64,000 bases of DNA from G963704535 sp963704535 (lineage in GTDB: Bacteria; Chloroflexota; Chloroflexia; Chloroflexales; Roseiflexaceae), in the NCBI GenBank assembly GCA_963704535.1, contig OY969916.1, positions 5,022,001 to 5,086,000 of the forward strand, given 5' to 3'. The position numbers and the translations under genes were made by a program. How positions within the stretch are numbered: the stretch's first letter is position 1; each line of letters begins with the position of its first letter. The notes beneath the pieces are model-generated. The model did not search any database. It was not told the DNA's origin and worked only from the letters and a program-made list of their open reading frames with translations. Shown piece after piece: positions 8,152 to 16,737 of this stretch.

Positions 8152-9576
8152 TCAACGCGACGCCTTCCATCTGGTTCCCTGCGGCCCATCCTCCAGCACA
8201 ATGCCCAGCTCGCCCAAGCGCGACCGCACCATATCGGCCAGCGCGAACTGCTTGGCCTTGCGTAGCTCGGTCCGCAGCTCGACCAGCAGATCGACGAAAG
8301 GAGTCGCCTCCTGCGCCTGCGCCGCTGGTGGGTCCAGCTTCAACCCAAGCACGGCGGCAAGCTCGCGCAACGCCGCCTGGGCCGCCTGGAACGGCGCGCC
8401 GCCGACCCCGGCATCGCGGGCGGTGTTGATCGCACGCACCAGTTCGAACAGCGCCGCCAATGCCCCCGCGGTGTTGAAGTCGTCGTCCATCACCTCGACA
8501 AAGCGCGCACGGGCGGCCTCAATCGCCGCGCCGAGCTGCTCCGCCGCCGGCCCTTGGCCGGTATCCCCGGCTGATGGCTCCAGCGCGCCGCGCAGCCGGG
8601 CCAGCTTACGCTCCTGGTCGGCCCCGATCTCCGCGCCATAGGCTAGCGGGCTGCGGTAGTAGCTTGAGAGCACGATCAGCCGTAACGCGTCGGCCTCATG
8701 CTCGCGCAGAAACTCGCGGATCGTCACCACGTTGCCCAGCGACTTGGACATCTTTTCAAGCTTGTAGCTGCCGTCCTCGGCGCGCGTGTGGATCTGCAAC
8801 ATCCCATTGTGCATCCAGAAGCGGGCGAACGACTTGTTCGTCATGCTCTCGGTCTGGGCGATCTCGTTCTCGTGGTGCGGGAAGATCAGATCGTTGCCGC
8901 CGCCGTGAATGTCGATCTGCTCGCCAAGATGCTTGAAGCTCATCGCCGAGCACTCGATGTGCCAGCCCGGCCGCCCTTCGCCCCACGGGCTGGGCCAGGA
9001 CGGCTCGCCCGGCTTGGCCGTCTTCCAGAGCGCGAAATCGGCCGGCAATTCCTTGCGCTCATCGACCTCAAAGCGCGTCCCGGACAGCATATCCTGGAGG
9101 TTGCGCCCGGACAGCTTGCCGTAATCCGGGTCGGAGGCGACGCGGAAGTACACATCACCGCCGGCCGCGTAGGCGTGGTCGCTCTCGATCAGGCCAGCGA
9201 TAAAGCGAATGATCTCGCTCATTGTCTCGGTCGCGCGCGGGTAGACGCCAGCCGGCTTGATGTTGAGCGTCTCCAGCTCCTCCATAAACTCGGCGACATA
9301 GTGCTCGGCCAGTTCCTTTGGGTCGCGACCGAGCTGGTTGGCGCGGTTGATGATTTTGTCATCGACATCGGTGAAGTTGACCACATGCTCGACCCGGTAG
9401 CCGCCAAACTCCAGGTAGCGCCGGATCACATCGAACACCATCGCCGACATGGCGTGGCCGATATGGGCCTGGTCATAGACGGTCACGCCGCAGACGTACA
9501 TCTTGACGACGCCGGGCTCCACCGTTTCAAGCGGCTCGGTTTTACGGGTGAGGGTGTTATATATCTGAATGGTCAT
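8152..9576 (-). CDS. cysS: Cysteinyl-tRNA synthetase
   Basis: This class I synthetase charges tRNA-Cys. At 474 residues it has normal length. Visible signatures are HIGH at residues 38-41 (DQAHIGHAM), zinc ligands in YVCGVTVYD and in GWHIECSAM, the HGGGNDLIFPHHENE block, and KMSKS at about residue 280 (LEKMSKSLGN). The ATG is preceded by GAGGAG. The gene is 11 bases downstream of cysE, and cysE-cysS adjacency links cysteine synthesis with cysteine use. No frameshift is seen. Confidence 0.97.
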   Translation of the reverse strand: MTIQIYNTLTRKTEPLETVEPGVVKMYVCGVTVYDQAHIGHAMSAMVFDVIRRYLEFGGYRVEHVVNFTDVDDKIINRANQLGRDPKELAEHYVAEFMEELETLNIKPAGVYPRATETMSEIIRFIAGLIESDHAYAAGGDVYFRVASDPDYGKLSGRNLQDMLSGTRFEVDERKELPADFALWKTAKPGEPSWPSPWGEGRPGWHIECSAMSFKHLGEQIDIHGGGNDLIFPHHENEIAQTESMTNKSFARFWMHNGMLQIHTRAEDGSYKLEKMSKSLGNVVTIREFLREHEADALRLIVLSSYYRSPLAYGAEIGADQERKLARLRGALEPSAGDTGQGPAAEQLGAAIEAARARFVEVMDDDFNTAGALAALFELVRAINTARDAGVGGAPFQAAQAALRELAAVLGLKLDPPAAQAQEATPFVDLLVELRTELRKAKQFALADMVRSRLGELGIVLEDGPQGTRWKASR

Positions 9577-9587
9577 TATGCTCCTCG

Positions 9588-10376
9588 CTAAATGCCTGCA
9601 CCCAGCGTGAACTCTTCCTCGCCGTCCTCATGCACGCCATTATGCGTGCCGTTCTCGCCCAGCGCTGCCCAGAGCTGGGCCGGCAGCGTTTCGAGGACCA
9701 GGTGGTGCTCCTGGTGATGGTAGTCAGTGGCCAGCTCGACCTCGGCCAGCCGCTGCTCCAGCTCCAGCAACTTGGATCGTAGCCCGCGCAGCATCTCGCC
9801 TTCCGGGTCGGGGAGCTGCTCGACGCGCCGGGTGGTGCCGGTCTGCGGGTCGCGGGTGGCTACAATGCGCGCCGGCACGCCGACGGCGGTCGAGTGCGGC
9901 GGCACATCCTTAACAACGACCGCGCCGCCGCCGATCCGCGCCCCCTGGCCGATCGTGATCGCGCCCAGGACCACCGCGCTGACACCGACGATCGCGTGAT
10001 CCTCCAGAGTTGGGTGGCGCTTGCCGCGCTGCTTGCCGGTGCCGCCCAGCGTCACGCCCTGGTAGATCGTCACCCAGTCGCCGATCTCGGTCGTCTCGCC
10101 GACCACCACGCCCATCCCATGATCAATAAACAGGCCACGACCGATCCGCGCGCCGGGGTGGATCTCGATGCCGGTAACAAAACGAGCGATCTGCGAGATC
10201 AGCCGCGGGATAAAGGGGACGCCGCGCACCCAGAGCGCGTGCGCGAGGCGATGCAGCAGAATGGCGTGGAGGCCGGGATACAGCAGCACCTCGGCCAGAT
10301 TACGCGCGGCAGGATCGTTCTGAAAGATGACGCGCACATCATCGCGCAGGATGTGTAAGCGTGTACGCCAGGACAT
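9588..10376 (-). CDS. cysE: Serine O-acetyltransferase
   Basis: CysE makes O-acetylserine, the precursor of cysteine. The protein has the N-terminal helical region (SWRTRLHILRDDVRVIFQND) and a left-handed beta-helix of hexapeptide repeats with the family block IHPGARIGRGLFIDHGMGVV and GVTLGGTGKQRGKRHPT. The start at 10376 is chosen because GGGAGG lies seven bases upstream; the upstream in-frame start at 10427 would add 17 residues of leader. The C terminus has about 60 extra polar, acidic residues after the usual end, possibly lineage-specific. A stable hairpin lies in its leader. It is followed by cysS. Confidence 0.93.
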   Translation of the reverse strand: MSWRTRLHILRDDVRVIFQNDPAARNLAEVLLYPGLHAILLHRLAHALWVRGVPFIPRLISQIARFVTGIEIHPGARIGRGLFIDHGMGVVVGETTEIGDWVTIYQGVTLGGTGKQRGKRHPTLEDHAIVGVSAVVLGAITIGQGARIGGGAVVVKDVPPHSTAVGVPARIVATRDPQTGTTRRVEQLPDPEGEMLRGLRSKLLELEQRLAEVELATDYHHQEHHLVLETLPAQLWAALGENGTHNGVHEDGEEEFTLGAGI

Positions 10377-10432
10377 GAAAAAACCTCCCGTCACATTCGG
10401 CACCAGGGGACGCAAAGGGCCGCACATACGTA

Positions 10433-10461
10433 AGGGGCGCCATCAATCGGATGACGCCCCT
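10433..10461 (-). promoter_or_regulatory. Stable hairpin in the cysE leader
   Basis: AGGGGCG pairs with CGCCCCT and, after one unpaired base on each side, CATC pairs with GATG around a five-base loop. It lies 57 bases upstream of the cysE start, between fmdB and cysE. It has no T-tract and no T-box core sequence, so it may be an mRNA-processing or attenuation structure; its function is unknown. Confidence 0.45.
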
Positions 10462-10541
10462 AGCGACAGATGCAGGTATACCCCTTGCCCCCGCTGCGCT
10501 GAGGTGGCAGGGAGGTCAATACAATGTGTGATTCGGCCAGG

Positions 10542-10886
10542 CTAATCTGTAGAAGGCGTGCTTGCACTGGTACTCTTTGTATCGGTGGCCGACTCAGTCT
10601 TGGCAGTCAACTCAGTCTTGGCAGTCGACTCAGTCTTGGTGCTTGTCTCGGTAGCCGGCTTGTCGCTCTTGCTGGCCGAGTCATCGCCACCGACGGTGGC
10701 GCTGCCGCTCTTGCGACTGTCGGTAATGTACCAGCCGGAGCCCTTGAAGACGATGCCCACCGGCTGGAAGACCCGTCGTATCCCGGCGGCACATGATGGG
10801 CACGTCCGCAGCGGCTCGTCCTTAAAGGACTGAAACTGCTCGAACTGCGCGCCGCACGAGTCACAAGCGTAGACATAGGTAGGCAT
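10542..10886 (-). CDS. FmdB-family zinc-ribbon regulatory protein
   Basis: This 114-residue protein begins with the typical FmdB start MPTYVYACDSCGAQFEQFQS; the two Cys pairs (CDSC at about residue 9, CPSC at about residue 30) form a zinc ribbon. The family is widespread and small; its exact role is not established, and it was named for association with formamidase genes. The C-terminal half is a Ser/Thr/Lys low-complexity tail of TKTES/AKTE repeats, encoded by a short tandem repeat. AGGAGGG precedes the ATG, and a promoter lies 43 bases upstream, making this the first gene of the run down to ctpA. Confidence 0.85.
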   Translation of the reverse strand: MPTYVYACDSCGAQFEQFQSFKDEPLRTCPSCAAGIRRVFQPVGIVFKGSGWYITDSRKSGSATVGGDDSASKSDKPATETSTKTESTAKTELTAKTESATDTKSTSASTPSTD

Positions 10887-10928
10887 AGCCGCGAAACCCT
10901 CCTGAACATGTTCTAGTAATCTGCACCC

Positions 10929-10957
10929 ATTTTACACGAACTAGGGGCAAGGATCAA
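10929..10957 (-). promoter_or_regulatory. Sigma70-type promoter for the fmdB-cysE-cysS-prmA-rsmE-ctpA run
   Basis: On the minus strand this reads TTGATC-N17-TAAAAT. Between the -10 element and the ribosome-binding site lies the 10-bp palindrome GAACATGTTC (10904-10913), a possible operator. It points at fmdB (start 10886). Confidence 0.5.
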
Positions 10958-11025
10958 ACAGTCTGAAGTTGGAGATTTATTAGAGATTAACGATCAATTT
11001 GTTATTTTTGGGATGAGCAGGAGAA

Positions 11026-12136
11026 TTAGGCACTGATCTCGCGCTCGCGCGCCAGCCGCCCTTGGAGCAGGGCTAACACTGCGGCTTCCTCGGGGCGAAG
11101 TTGGTGAAGCGATCCTTTGATCTCCTGTTCGACCCGCTCCTGTAGCGCGTTGAGCAGCGTCCCTTCCAGGTAGGAGTCGATGATCATCGGGTGTACGTAG
11201 CATTTGCGACAGATCGATGGCGTGTTGCCCAGTCGCTCGGCGACCGACTCGATCGCGCGCACGACATTCTTCTTGGCCTGAGTTTGCGAGTTCGAACGCC
11301 TCGAACTCTTGCAGAGCCAGTGAGGCAAGCACGGTGCCGGCCCAGGTGCGGAAATCCTTGGCGGTGAAATCCTGGCCGGTGATCTCGCGCAGGTAGGCGT
11401 TGACATCTTCCGATTTGACATCCTGGCGCTGGCCGTGCTCGTCGATGTACTGGAACAGATCATAGCCGGGGATATCGCGGCAGCGTCTCACGATCTTCGC
11501 CAGCCGGCGGTCGCTGACGTCGATCGTGTGGGTCTTGCCGCTCTTGCCGCGGAACCGAAACCGTATGGTCGAGCCGGAGATAGCGACGTGCTGGTCACGC
11601 ATCGTCGTCAGGCCGAACGATTTGTTGTTCTTCGCGTACTCCTCATTGCCGACGCGGATCAGCGTGGCTTCGAGCAACCGGACGACGGTCGCGAGCACTT
11701 TCTCACGCGGCAGGCCGGGCAGTGCCATATCGCGCTCGATCCGATCACGGACATTCGGCAGGATCTGGCCGAAAGCGATCATCCGATGATATTTCGTTGC
11801 GTCGCGCACCTCGCGCCAGCGCGCATGGTAGCGATACTGCTTACGCCCTCTCGCATCGCGCCCGATCGCTTGGATATGCCCATTCGGGTCGGGGCAGATC
11901 CAGACGTGGGTCCAGGCTGGCGGAATCACCAGCGCTTTAATGCGGCGGAGTTGATCAGCGTCGTGTATCGCTTGCCCATCGACGCCGATGAAGCTGAAGT
12001 TCTTGCCGGCGCGCTTGCGCCGGATGCCGGGCGTGGTGTCGCTTACATACCGCAGGCCAGCGGCCTTGGCAGCTTCGACCGGGTCCGTCGGGAGGGCATC
12101 CGGTTTTTTCAGGCGGGTTGGTTTCCTGTGAGGCAT
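11026..12136 (-). CDS. DNA topoisomerase IB (poxvirus/bacterial type), frameshifted
   Basis: Type IB topoisomerases relax supercoils through a 3'-phosphotyrosine intermediate. The N-terminal domain (GLRYVSDTTPGIRRKRAGKN) and catalytic core (RVGNEEYAKNNKSFGLTT, RFRGKSGKTHTIDV, TAKDFRTWAGTVLA) are in one frame. After ELANSG near 11285 the rest (AKKNVVRAIESVAERLGNT, then the nucleophilic Tyr in CRKCYVHPMIIDSYLEG) continues in the next frame, so one extra base is present. The reconstructed length of about 369 residues matches the family. The upstream frame alone runs on to 10994 with no homology. It lies between fmdB and the thioredoxin-like gene, all on the minus strand. Confidence 0.88.
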
Positions 12137-12212
12137 AGGGTACTCGTGGCATCAGCTCGCTTTGGTACAAGTACGGCGGTTATAGCAAGCGTGATGCCAC
12201 AGCGAAGACTTC

Positions 12213-12623
12213 TCAAGCTGCGAGCCCCTGGATCTGTTCGCGCAACTTGGCGTCGCCGGCATAACCGATATTGAGATGTTGGACCCGCCCCCTGGAGTCC
12301 ACGACGACGGTTGCCGGCACGGTGAGGATTCCCACGCGACGAACTAGCTCGGGATAATCCAAGGCAGAGAGAGATCTGATCGTGATCGTATCGCCAAGTG
12401 TGGCGGCGAGGCGGGCCAATGCCGGGGCCTGGCGTGTGCGGCATTCGGCGCATGTGGGCGTAGAGAACGCGATCACGGCCGGGCGGTCAGGCGGGATCAG
12501 GGGGGAGAAAGGGGCGACATCGCTTAACCGGCGCAATTGCCGAGCGCGCCACAACCGAAGGAGGCCCCATGCAAGGGCGACCGCCATGGCGACCAGTAGC
12601 AGAATCAGCGCTCGTTCAAGCAT
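12213..12623 (-). CDS. Membrane-anchored thioredoxin-like protein
   Basis: This 136-residue protein has an N-terminal membrane helix (residues 3-22, ERALILLLVAMAVALAWGLL) and a thioredoxin fold with redox motif CAEC (STPTCAECRTRQAPAL), the cis-proline segment ILTVPATVVVDSRGRV and a C-terminal helix. It is probably an extracytoplasmic thiol-disulfide protein. It starts six bases after the stop of the DUF4395 membrane protein, a pairing seen in actinobacteria and Chloroflexota, and would be co-transcribed from the promoter at 13.1 kb. No other CcdA/DsbD-type partner is visible here. Confidence 0.8.
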   Translation of the reverse strand: MLERALILLLVAMAVALAWGLLRLWRARQLRRLSDVAPFSPLIPPDRPAVIAFSTPTCAECRTRQAPALARLAATLGDTITIRSLSALDYPELVRRVGILTVPATVVVDSRGRVQHLNIGYAGDAKLREQIQGLAA

Positions 12624-12629
12624 ATGAAG

Positions 12630-13088
12630 CTAACGGCCCAGCAACCGATGAAGCTGGAAATAGACGAAACAGCCGGCACAGAACCCGAAGATCAGATTGA
12701 CCGCCGCAAGCACGACGACCACAAGCGCCAATGCCCAGCCAATCATCGTCGCGCCGCTGAAGAGGGCCACGCTCGTGGCAAGCAGCACCGCCGCGCCAAA
12801 GCCCTGGGCGAAGCGGTGCGGCGCCGCGTCCTCGGCGTGAAGGTCGGGCCGGAGTAACCCTGCTGGTCGCAGGATATCGCGGTAGAAGCGCTGAAATAAC
12901 GCTGCGGCCGGGAACACGGTACCGACCAGCATCACCGCACAGACGATAACCACCAGCCAGGGCTGATCGACGATAAATCCCACGACAAGCAGCCCAATAA
13001 TCGCTCCCTGGTTGACGCGCAGCGCAGTTCGGTCGAGGAGCTGCCCGCCGGCTTGCGCCTGGCGCGGAGAAATAGCTTCGCCAGCCAT
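12630..13088 (-). CDS. DUF4395-family membrane protein
   Basis: About four membrane segments and the characteristic end NLIFGFCAGCFVYFQLHRLLG, with a conserved CAGC cysteine pair, place it in DUF4395. The likely start is ATG 13088: AAGGAGA lies six bases upstream, while the earlier in-frame ATG at 13112 would place that site inside the coding region. DUF4395 proteins commonly accompany thioredoxin-fold proteins, here the next gene; a role in thiol redox or sulfur transfer at the membrane is an inference. Transcription probably starts from the promoter/operator at 13112-13154. Confidence 0.8.
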   Translation of the reverse strand: MAGEAISPRQAQAGGQLLDRTALRVNQGAIIGLLVVGFIVDQPWLVVIVCAVMLVGTVFPAAALFQRFYRDILRPAGLLRPDLHAEDAAPHRFAQGFGAAVLLATSVALFSGATMIGWALALVVVVLAAVNLIFGFCAGCFVYFQLHRLLGR

Positions 13089-13111
13089 AGGATATCTCCT
13101 TGCATGATGCA

Positions 13112-13154
13112 ATTAGTATACTAATATGATAAAGTAACTAATCAATCATGTCAA
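13112..13154 (-). promoter_or_regulatory. Promoter with palindromic operator upstream of DUF4395/thioredoxin pair
   Basis: On the minus strand the sequence is TTGACA (13154-13149), 17 bases, TATCAT (13131-13126), then the perfect 14-bp palindrome ATTAGTATACTAAT (13125-13112) over the expected transcription start. The half-site ATTAGT recurs in the spacer. A dimeric repressor (for example MarR- or ArsR-type) bound here would block initiation; the regulator is not in the window. Confidence 0.65.
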
Positions 13155-13190
13155 GGAGGAAGCAGGAGGGGCAAGCAGGTATCATTTGCC

Positions 13191-14060
13191 TTAGAGACGG
13201 CTTGCGCGCCAGGCCGCCGCCGCATAACGACCGTGCCGATCGAGGGCCTCGACGCTGCGGAAATGCTCCTGGGCGCGCTCGGTGTGCCCCTGGGCATTGA
13301 GCAGCTCGCCAAGCCGAAAGCGCAGCTCGATCTGGTGCGATGCGGGGCAGCGCGAGAGCAGCACCTCGGCGCCGTGAAGCGTCAGCGTCGCCTCGGCCGG
13401 GCGGTGATCGGCGAGCAAGTGGCCGGCCAACGCACAGCGCAGCGCCGCCTCGACCGCCGGCGTCGCCGCCACGGCAAGCCCGGCCCTGATGCGATCCTCG
13501 ACGGCCTGGGCCGAAGCGCCAAGCGCCTGCTCGGCCTCGGCCAGATACAGGTGGGCCAGCGCGTTGCGTTGGTTCAGCGCCACGGCCTGGCGCGCGGCGG
13601 TGGCCGCATCGGTCGGGCGCCCTAGGGCCAGCAGCGTGCTGCTTAACGCGGCATGAAAGGTCGACTGGCCCGGCAGCAGGGCGATCGCCTGGCGCAGCGC
13701 TGACTCGGCGGCGACCGGCGCCTCGGTCGCCAGCGCGAGGGCGCCACGGAGCGCCAGCGCATCGGCCGACCAGGGGTACAGGATGAACGCGACCTGGATC
13801 AGCGCATCGGCTTCGCGGAAGCGTGCTGCCTCGATCGCCATTCGTGCCAGGTGCAGCGCGGCCGTACGTACCATGAAGCTGACGATCAGCAGCGCGATGA
13901 TCAACCCCAGCGCCGGCGGTTCGGCCAGACCGAGATACAGACACACTAGTGCCACAATCAAGGGCGCCTCGGGGACCAGGAGCAGCACCCGCCCGACCCA
14001 GATGAACACCTCGGCCCGCCATCCGGCATCTGCCACGCCATTTCGTGGGTGTGTCATCAT
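13191..14060 (-). CDS. Membrane-anchored tetratricopeptide-repeat protein
   Basis: Two hydrophobic segments (about residues 22-45 and 50-65, VGRVLLLVPEAPLIVAL and LGLIIALLIVSFMV) precede about five degenerate TPR units (ADALIQVAFILYPWSADALA, ALRQAIALLPGQSTFHAALS, AARQAVALNQRNALAHLYLA, ...). The helical repeats probably act as a cytoplasmic protein-binding scaffold. AAAGGAG lies just before the ATG. It follows the glycosyltransferase run on the same strand, separated by a perfect hairpin and a dispersed GGGG/CCCC hairpin, so it may be a separate unit. The function is unknown. Confidence 0.7.
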   Translation of the reverse strand: MMTHPRNGVADAGWRAEVFIWVGRVLLLVPEAPLIVALVCLYLGLAEPPALGLIIALLIVSFMVRTAALHLARMAIEAARFREADALIQVAFILYPWSADALALRGALALATEAPVAAESALRQAIALLPGQSTFHAALSSTLLALGRPTDAATAARQAVALNQRNALAHLYLAEAEQALGASAQAVEDRIRAGLAVAATPAVEAALRCALAGHLLADHRPAEATLTLHGAEVLLSRCPASHQIELRFRLGELLNAQGHTERAQEHFRSVEALDRHGRYAAAAWRASRL

Positions 14061-14100
14061 GGCTCCTTTCTTGGATATCTGTTCTACCCCCCAGTGTAGC

Positions 14101-14133
14101 AGAGGGATGTGACAGATACTGTCACATCCCTCT
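14101..14133. terminator. Perfect 15-bp inverted repeat upstream of the TPR gene
   Basis: AGAGGGATGTGACAG and its exact complement flank a three-base ATA loop, 41 bases upstream of the TPR start and downstream of the glycosyltransferase operon. There is no T-tract, so it may stop RNA polymerase poorly; an operator centred on TGACAGATACTGTCA is an alternative. Confidence 0.4.
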
Positions 14134-14188
14134 GATTGGTGGAGGCCATAATGCGAATGTCGGGTCGCATGTGCCTTTTAGGGAAGTG

Positions 14189-14236
14189 GAAAGGGGGTTC
14201 TTGAGGGGGCAACCCCCTCAAACTCCCCCTTTTCAG
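14189..14236 (-). repeat. Dispersed 3' GGGG/CCCC hairpin, copy 1
   Basis: Read on the gene strand: CTGAAAAGGGGGAGT, TTGAGGGGG, a short loop, CCCCCTCAA, then CCCCCTTT. The inner and outer arms can form one long imperfect stem. It starts nine bases after the stop of the glycosyltransferase gene at 14245. Confidence 0.85.
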
Positions 14237-14244
14237 ACAGCCTC

Positions 14245-15493
14245 TTAGAGCAGCGCTGACTCCCAACGAGCGGCCCTAGCGGTCGATTCGATCGCATCGC
14301 GGTAGAACTGCTCAAGCCGCGCCGCAGCGGTATCCCAGTTATGATGGCGTTCCACATAGCGCCTCCCGGCTGCGCCAAGCCGCGCGGCCCTGGCCGGGTC
14401 ATCGAGCAGTGTCAGGATCGCGTCGGCGTACTCGGCGGGCTGCTCGGCTAGCAGCAGATCGTGTCGATCGCGAACGGCGAGCGCGCGGGCCGCCTGCCGG
14501 GCTACGATGGCAGGCGTCGCGAGTGCCATGGCCTCCAGCACCTTGTTCTGAATCCCCACACCGTAGCGCAGCGGGCAGACGGCCAGTGTGGCACCGGCGA
14601 TGGCGGGCCGCAGATCGGGCAGGTATCCGGTGACTTGGATGCGGCGGTCGGCGGCCAGCGCCTGCACAGCAGCCGGGGGCGAGCTGCCCGCGATCACCAG
14701 CCGGACATCGGGCCGCCGGGCCCACACCAGCGGCATAATGTCGTGGGCGAGGAACAGCGCAGCGGCGGTATTGGCGTGGTAGCTCATCTTGCCACTAAAT
14801 ACCAGCGTGGCCGGGGCGCGATCGAGCTGCTGCGGCGCGAAGTATTCGAGATCGACGCCATTGGGAACGACGGCGATCGGGGCGGATGGGGAAGGAGCCG
14901 CGGTTTCAGCCAGGTGCCGACGGTCGCGTAAGAGATTCAGCGCCCAGGCATCCTCAGGCGATGAGACCAGGACACGATCATACTGCTCGCAGTAACCGGC
15001 CTCGTAGGCGCGGGTGCGCGCCAGGTCGAGCAGGGCCAGGGCGCGGCTGGTAAGCGAGGGGCTGCCACGCAAGGCGCGCTCGAACAGCAGGCTGATGCAG
15101 TCAACTGAGTTCGAGCACCGCCGGCAGCCCCAGCAGGCCGTAGCCGAGCGCCGATGCGCGCAGGTGCTCGACGTGCGCCACGTCATGGCGACCACTGCGG
15201 GCCTCGAAGCGCACCAGGTCGAGCAGCCGGGGCGAGAAGTTGAGCGCCGCCTGAAACGGCATGGCGGCCGGCAGCGCGCGCAGCGCGTTCCACGCCAGCT
15301 CGGCCCGGCCGATGCGCACGGTCACGACACGCGCACACAGCGCCTGCATCTCGGCCAGGGCCTGGTCTTCGCCGCGGCCGGCGCTGCATACAAGCGTGAC
15401 TGCGTGCCCGCGCCGGGCCAGCGCCTTGACGAAGTTGTAGGGGCGAACACGAATCCGTGATGGAATATACGGTGAGACAAAGAGGATATTCAT
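14245..15493 (-). CDS. Glycosyltransferase (GT4-like), frameshifted
   Basis: The N-terminal Rossmann domain (MNILFVSPYIPSRIRVRPYN) is in one frame and the rest, including the nucleotide-sugar domain (IAVVPNGVDLEYFAPQ, LVFSGKMSYHANTAAALFL, GVGIQNKVLEAMALATPAIV), is in the next frame; they join near 15105 with one surplus base. The whole gene would encode about 415 residues, a normal GT4 length. The start ATG 15493 has GAGGTAG upstream and lies two bases after the stop of the related glycosyltransferase, so they are co-translated. Substrate and acceptor are unknown; the neighbourhood suggests synthesis of a cell-surface glycan. Confidence 0.85.
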
Positions 15494-15495
15494 CG

Positions 15496-16722
15496 CTACC
15501 TCGCCTGATGTGTATCGCATGCTACAAGCCGCTCATAGACGGCATCCATCTGCGGGCAGACCGCGCGCCAGTCGTAGCGCTCAAGCAGCCGGCGGCGGCC
15601 GGCGGCCGCGATCCGCTCGCCCAACGCCGGCTCGCGCAGCAGCCGCGTGACGGCGACCGCAAACTCCTGCGGCGTGTCGGCGACCAGCAGGTGCTCGCCG
15701 GGCACCAGATCGATCCCCTCGTAGCCGATCGTGGTCGAGACGACCGGGATACCGCGCGCCAATGCCTCCAGGATTTTGACGCGCATCCCGCCGCCGCTAC
15801 GCAGCGGCACGATCAGGCAGGCCGAGCCGGCGATGTACGGCGTGGGATCGGGCACATAGCCAGTTACCTCGATCGTCGGGTCGCTCTGGGGCAGCGCGCG
15901 TACCTGGGCGACCGGCCGCTGGCCGACGACGTAAAAACGGGTGTCGGCAACCGCCTGGCGCACCAGCGGGTAGATGTCGCGGGCAAACCAGAGCACGCCA
16001 TCTACATTCGGGGGCCACATCATCGTGGCTAGGCTGATGATGCCGGATGCGCCCGGCGCGCGCGGGATCGGCTGCTGGGCCTCGGCATCCACGGCGATCG
16101 GGATCACCGGCAGCTCGCGCGGCCCACCGATCGCCTCGAAGAGCGCGCGGCGGTCCTCGTCGCTCACGGCCGTGACGGCCTCGAACTCGCGAACGATCTG
16201 GCCCTCGTAGCGCCGCAGCATGCGCCACTCGCGCTCCCAGAGCAGCCGCAGGGGCCGGCGCTCCTGGCGGGCCATGCGAAAGAAGATCGTCCAGACCGCG
16301 TTGTGCTGATCCAGCAGGCGCGGCAAGGGCAGCGGGGCGGCGAACTGGGCCATATTGAGCTGGTCGGCGTGGACCAGATCGAAGGGCTGCCCAGCGGCGG
16401 CCTGCTCACGAACAAGCCGGGCGAGGAGTTGGTGCATTGCGGCACAGTCGTCGCGCTCGATGATCCAGGAGCGGCCACGGGCCAGGCTGCGCCCGAGCGC
16501 CAGCAGGTCCTGTACCCGCGAGCGCTTGAGATGGACAGTATGAACCGCCGCGCACAACTCACGCAGCGTGGCCGCGTCGCGCTCCTCCTGCTCGTCGCGG
16601 GTGAATGTTACCAGCGTCACGCGGTGGCGCGAGGCCAGGTGGCGCAGCAGGTGGTAGGTTTTGATCTTGGGGCCACTATCGGGCGGGAAGGGGACAACTT
16701 GGGTGAGCAGCAGAACGTTCAT
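15496..16722 (-). CDS. Glycosyltransferase (GT4-like)
   Basis: This 408-residue GT-B protein starts with MNVLLLTQVVPFPPDSGPKI, the donor-independent N-terminal domain with a proline/glycine loop, and has a C-terminal donor domain with IISLATMMWPPNVDGVLWFA and GGGMRVKILEALARGIPVVS, where the conserved Glu contacts the sugar nucleotide. It resembles the paralogue directly downstream (same domain order, modest identity), so the pair may add successive sugars. It is 15 bases after a polytopic membrane protein gene. Cytoplasmic or membrane-associated. Confidence 0.9.
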   Translation of the reverse strand: MNVLLLTQVVPFPPDSGPKIKTYHLLRHLASRHRVTLVTFTRDEQEERDAATLRELCAAVHTVHLKRSRVQDLLALGRSLARGRSWIIERDDCAAMHQLLARLVREQAAAGQPFDLVHADQLNMAQFAAPLPLPRLLDQHNAVWTIFFRMARQERRPLRLLWEREWRMLRRYEGQIVREFEAVTAVSDEDRRALFEAIGGPRELPVIPIAVDAEAQQPIPRAPGASGIISLATMMWPPNVDGVLWFARDIYPLVRQAVADTRFYVVGQRPVAQVRALPQSDPTIEVTGYVPDPTPYIAGSACLIVPLRSGGGMRVKILEALARGIPVVSTTIGYEGIDLVPGEHLLVADTPQEFAVAVTRLLREPALGERIAAAGRRRLLERYDWRAVCPQMDAVYERLVACDTHQAR

Positions 16723-16737
16723 GGGGCCACCTTGCTT

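Noticed and set aside
10433..10560. T-box or other known riboswitch in the cysE leader
   Set aside because: A stable hairpin is present, but the T-box core sequence and a terminator/antiterminator pair are not visible.
10904..10913. GAACATGTTC as a LexA/SOS box
   Set aside because: The half-site spacing (two bases) does not fit the LexA boxes I know, and downstream genes are not SOS genes.
14101..14133. CRP/FNR operator (TGTGA...TCACA)
   Set aside because: The half-sites are nine bases apart rather than six, so it does not match a CRP site.
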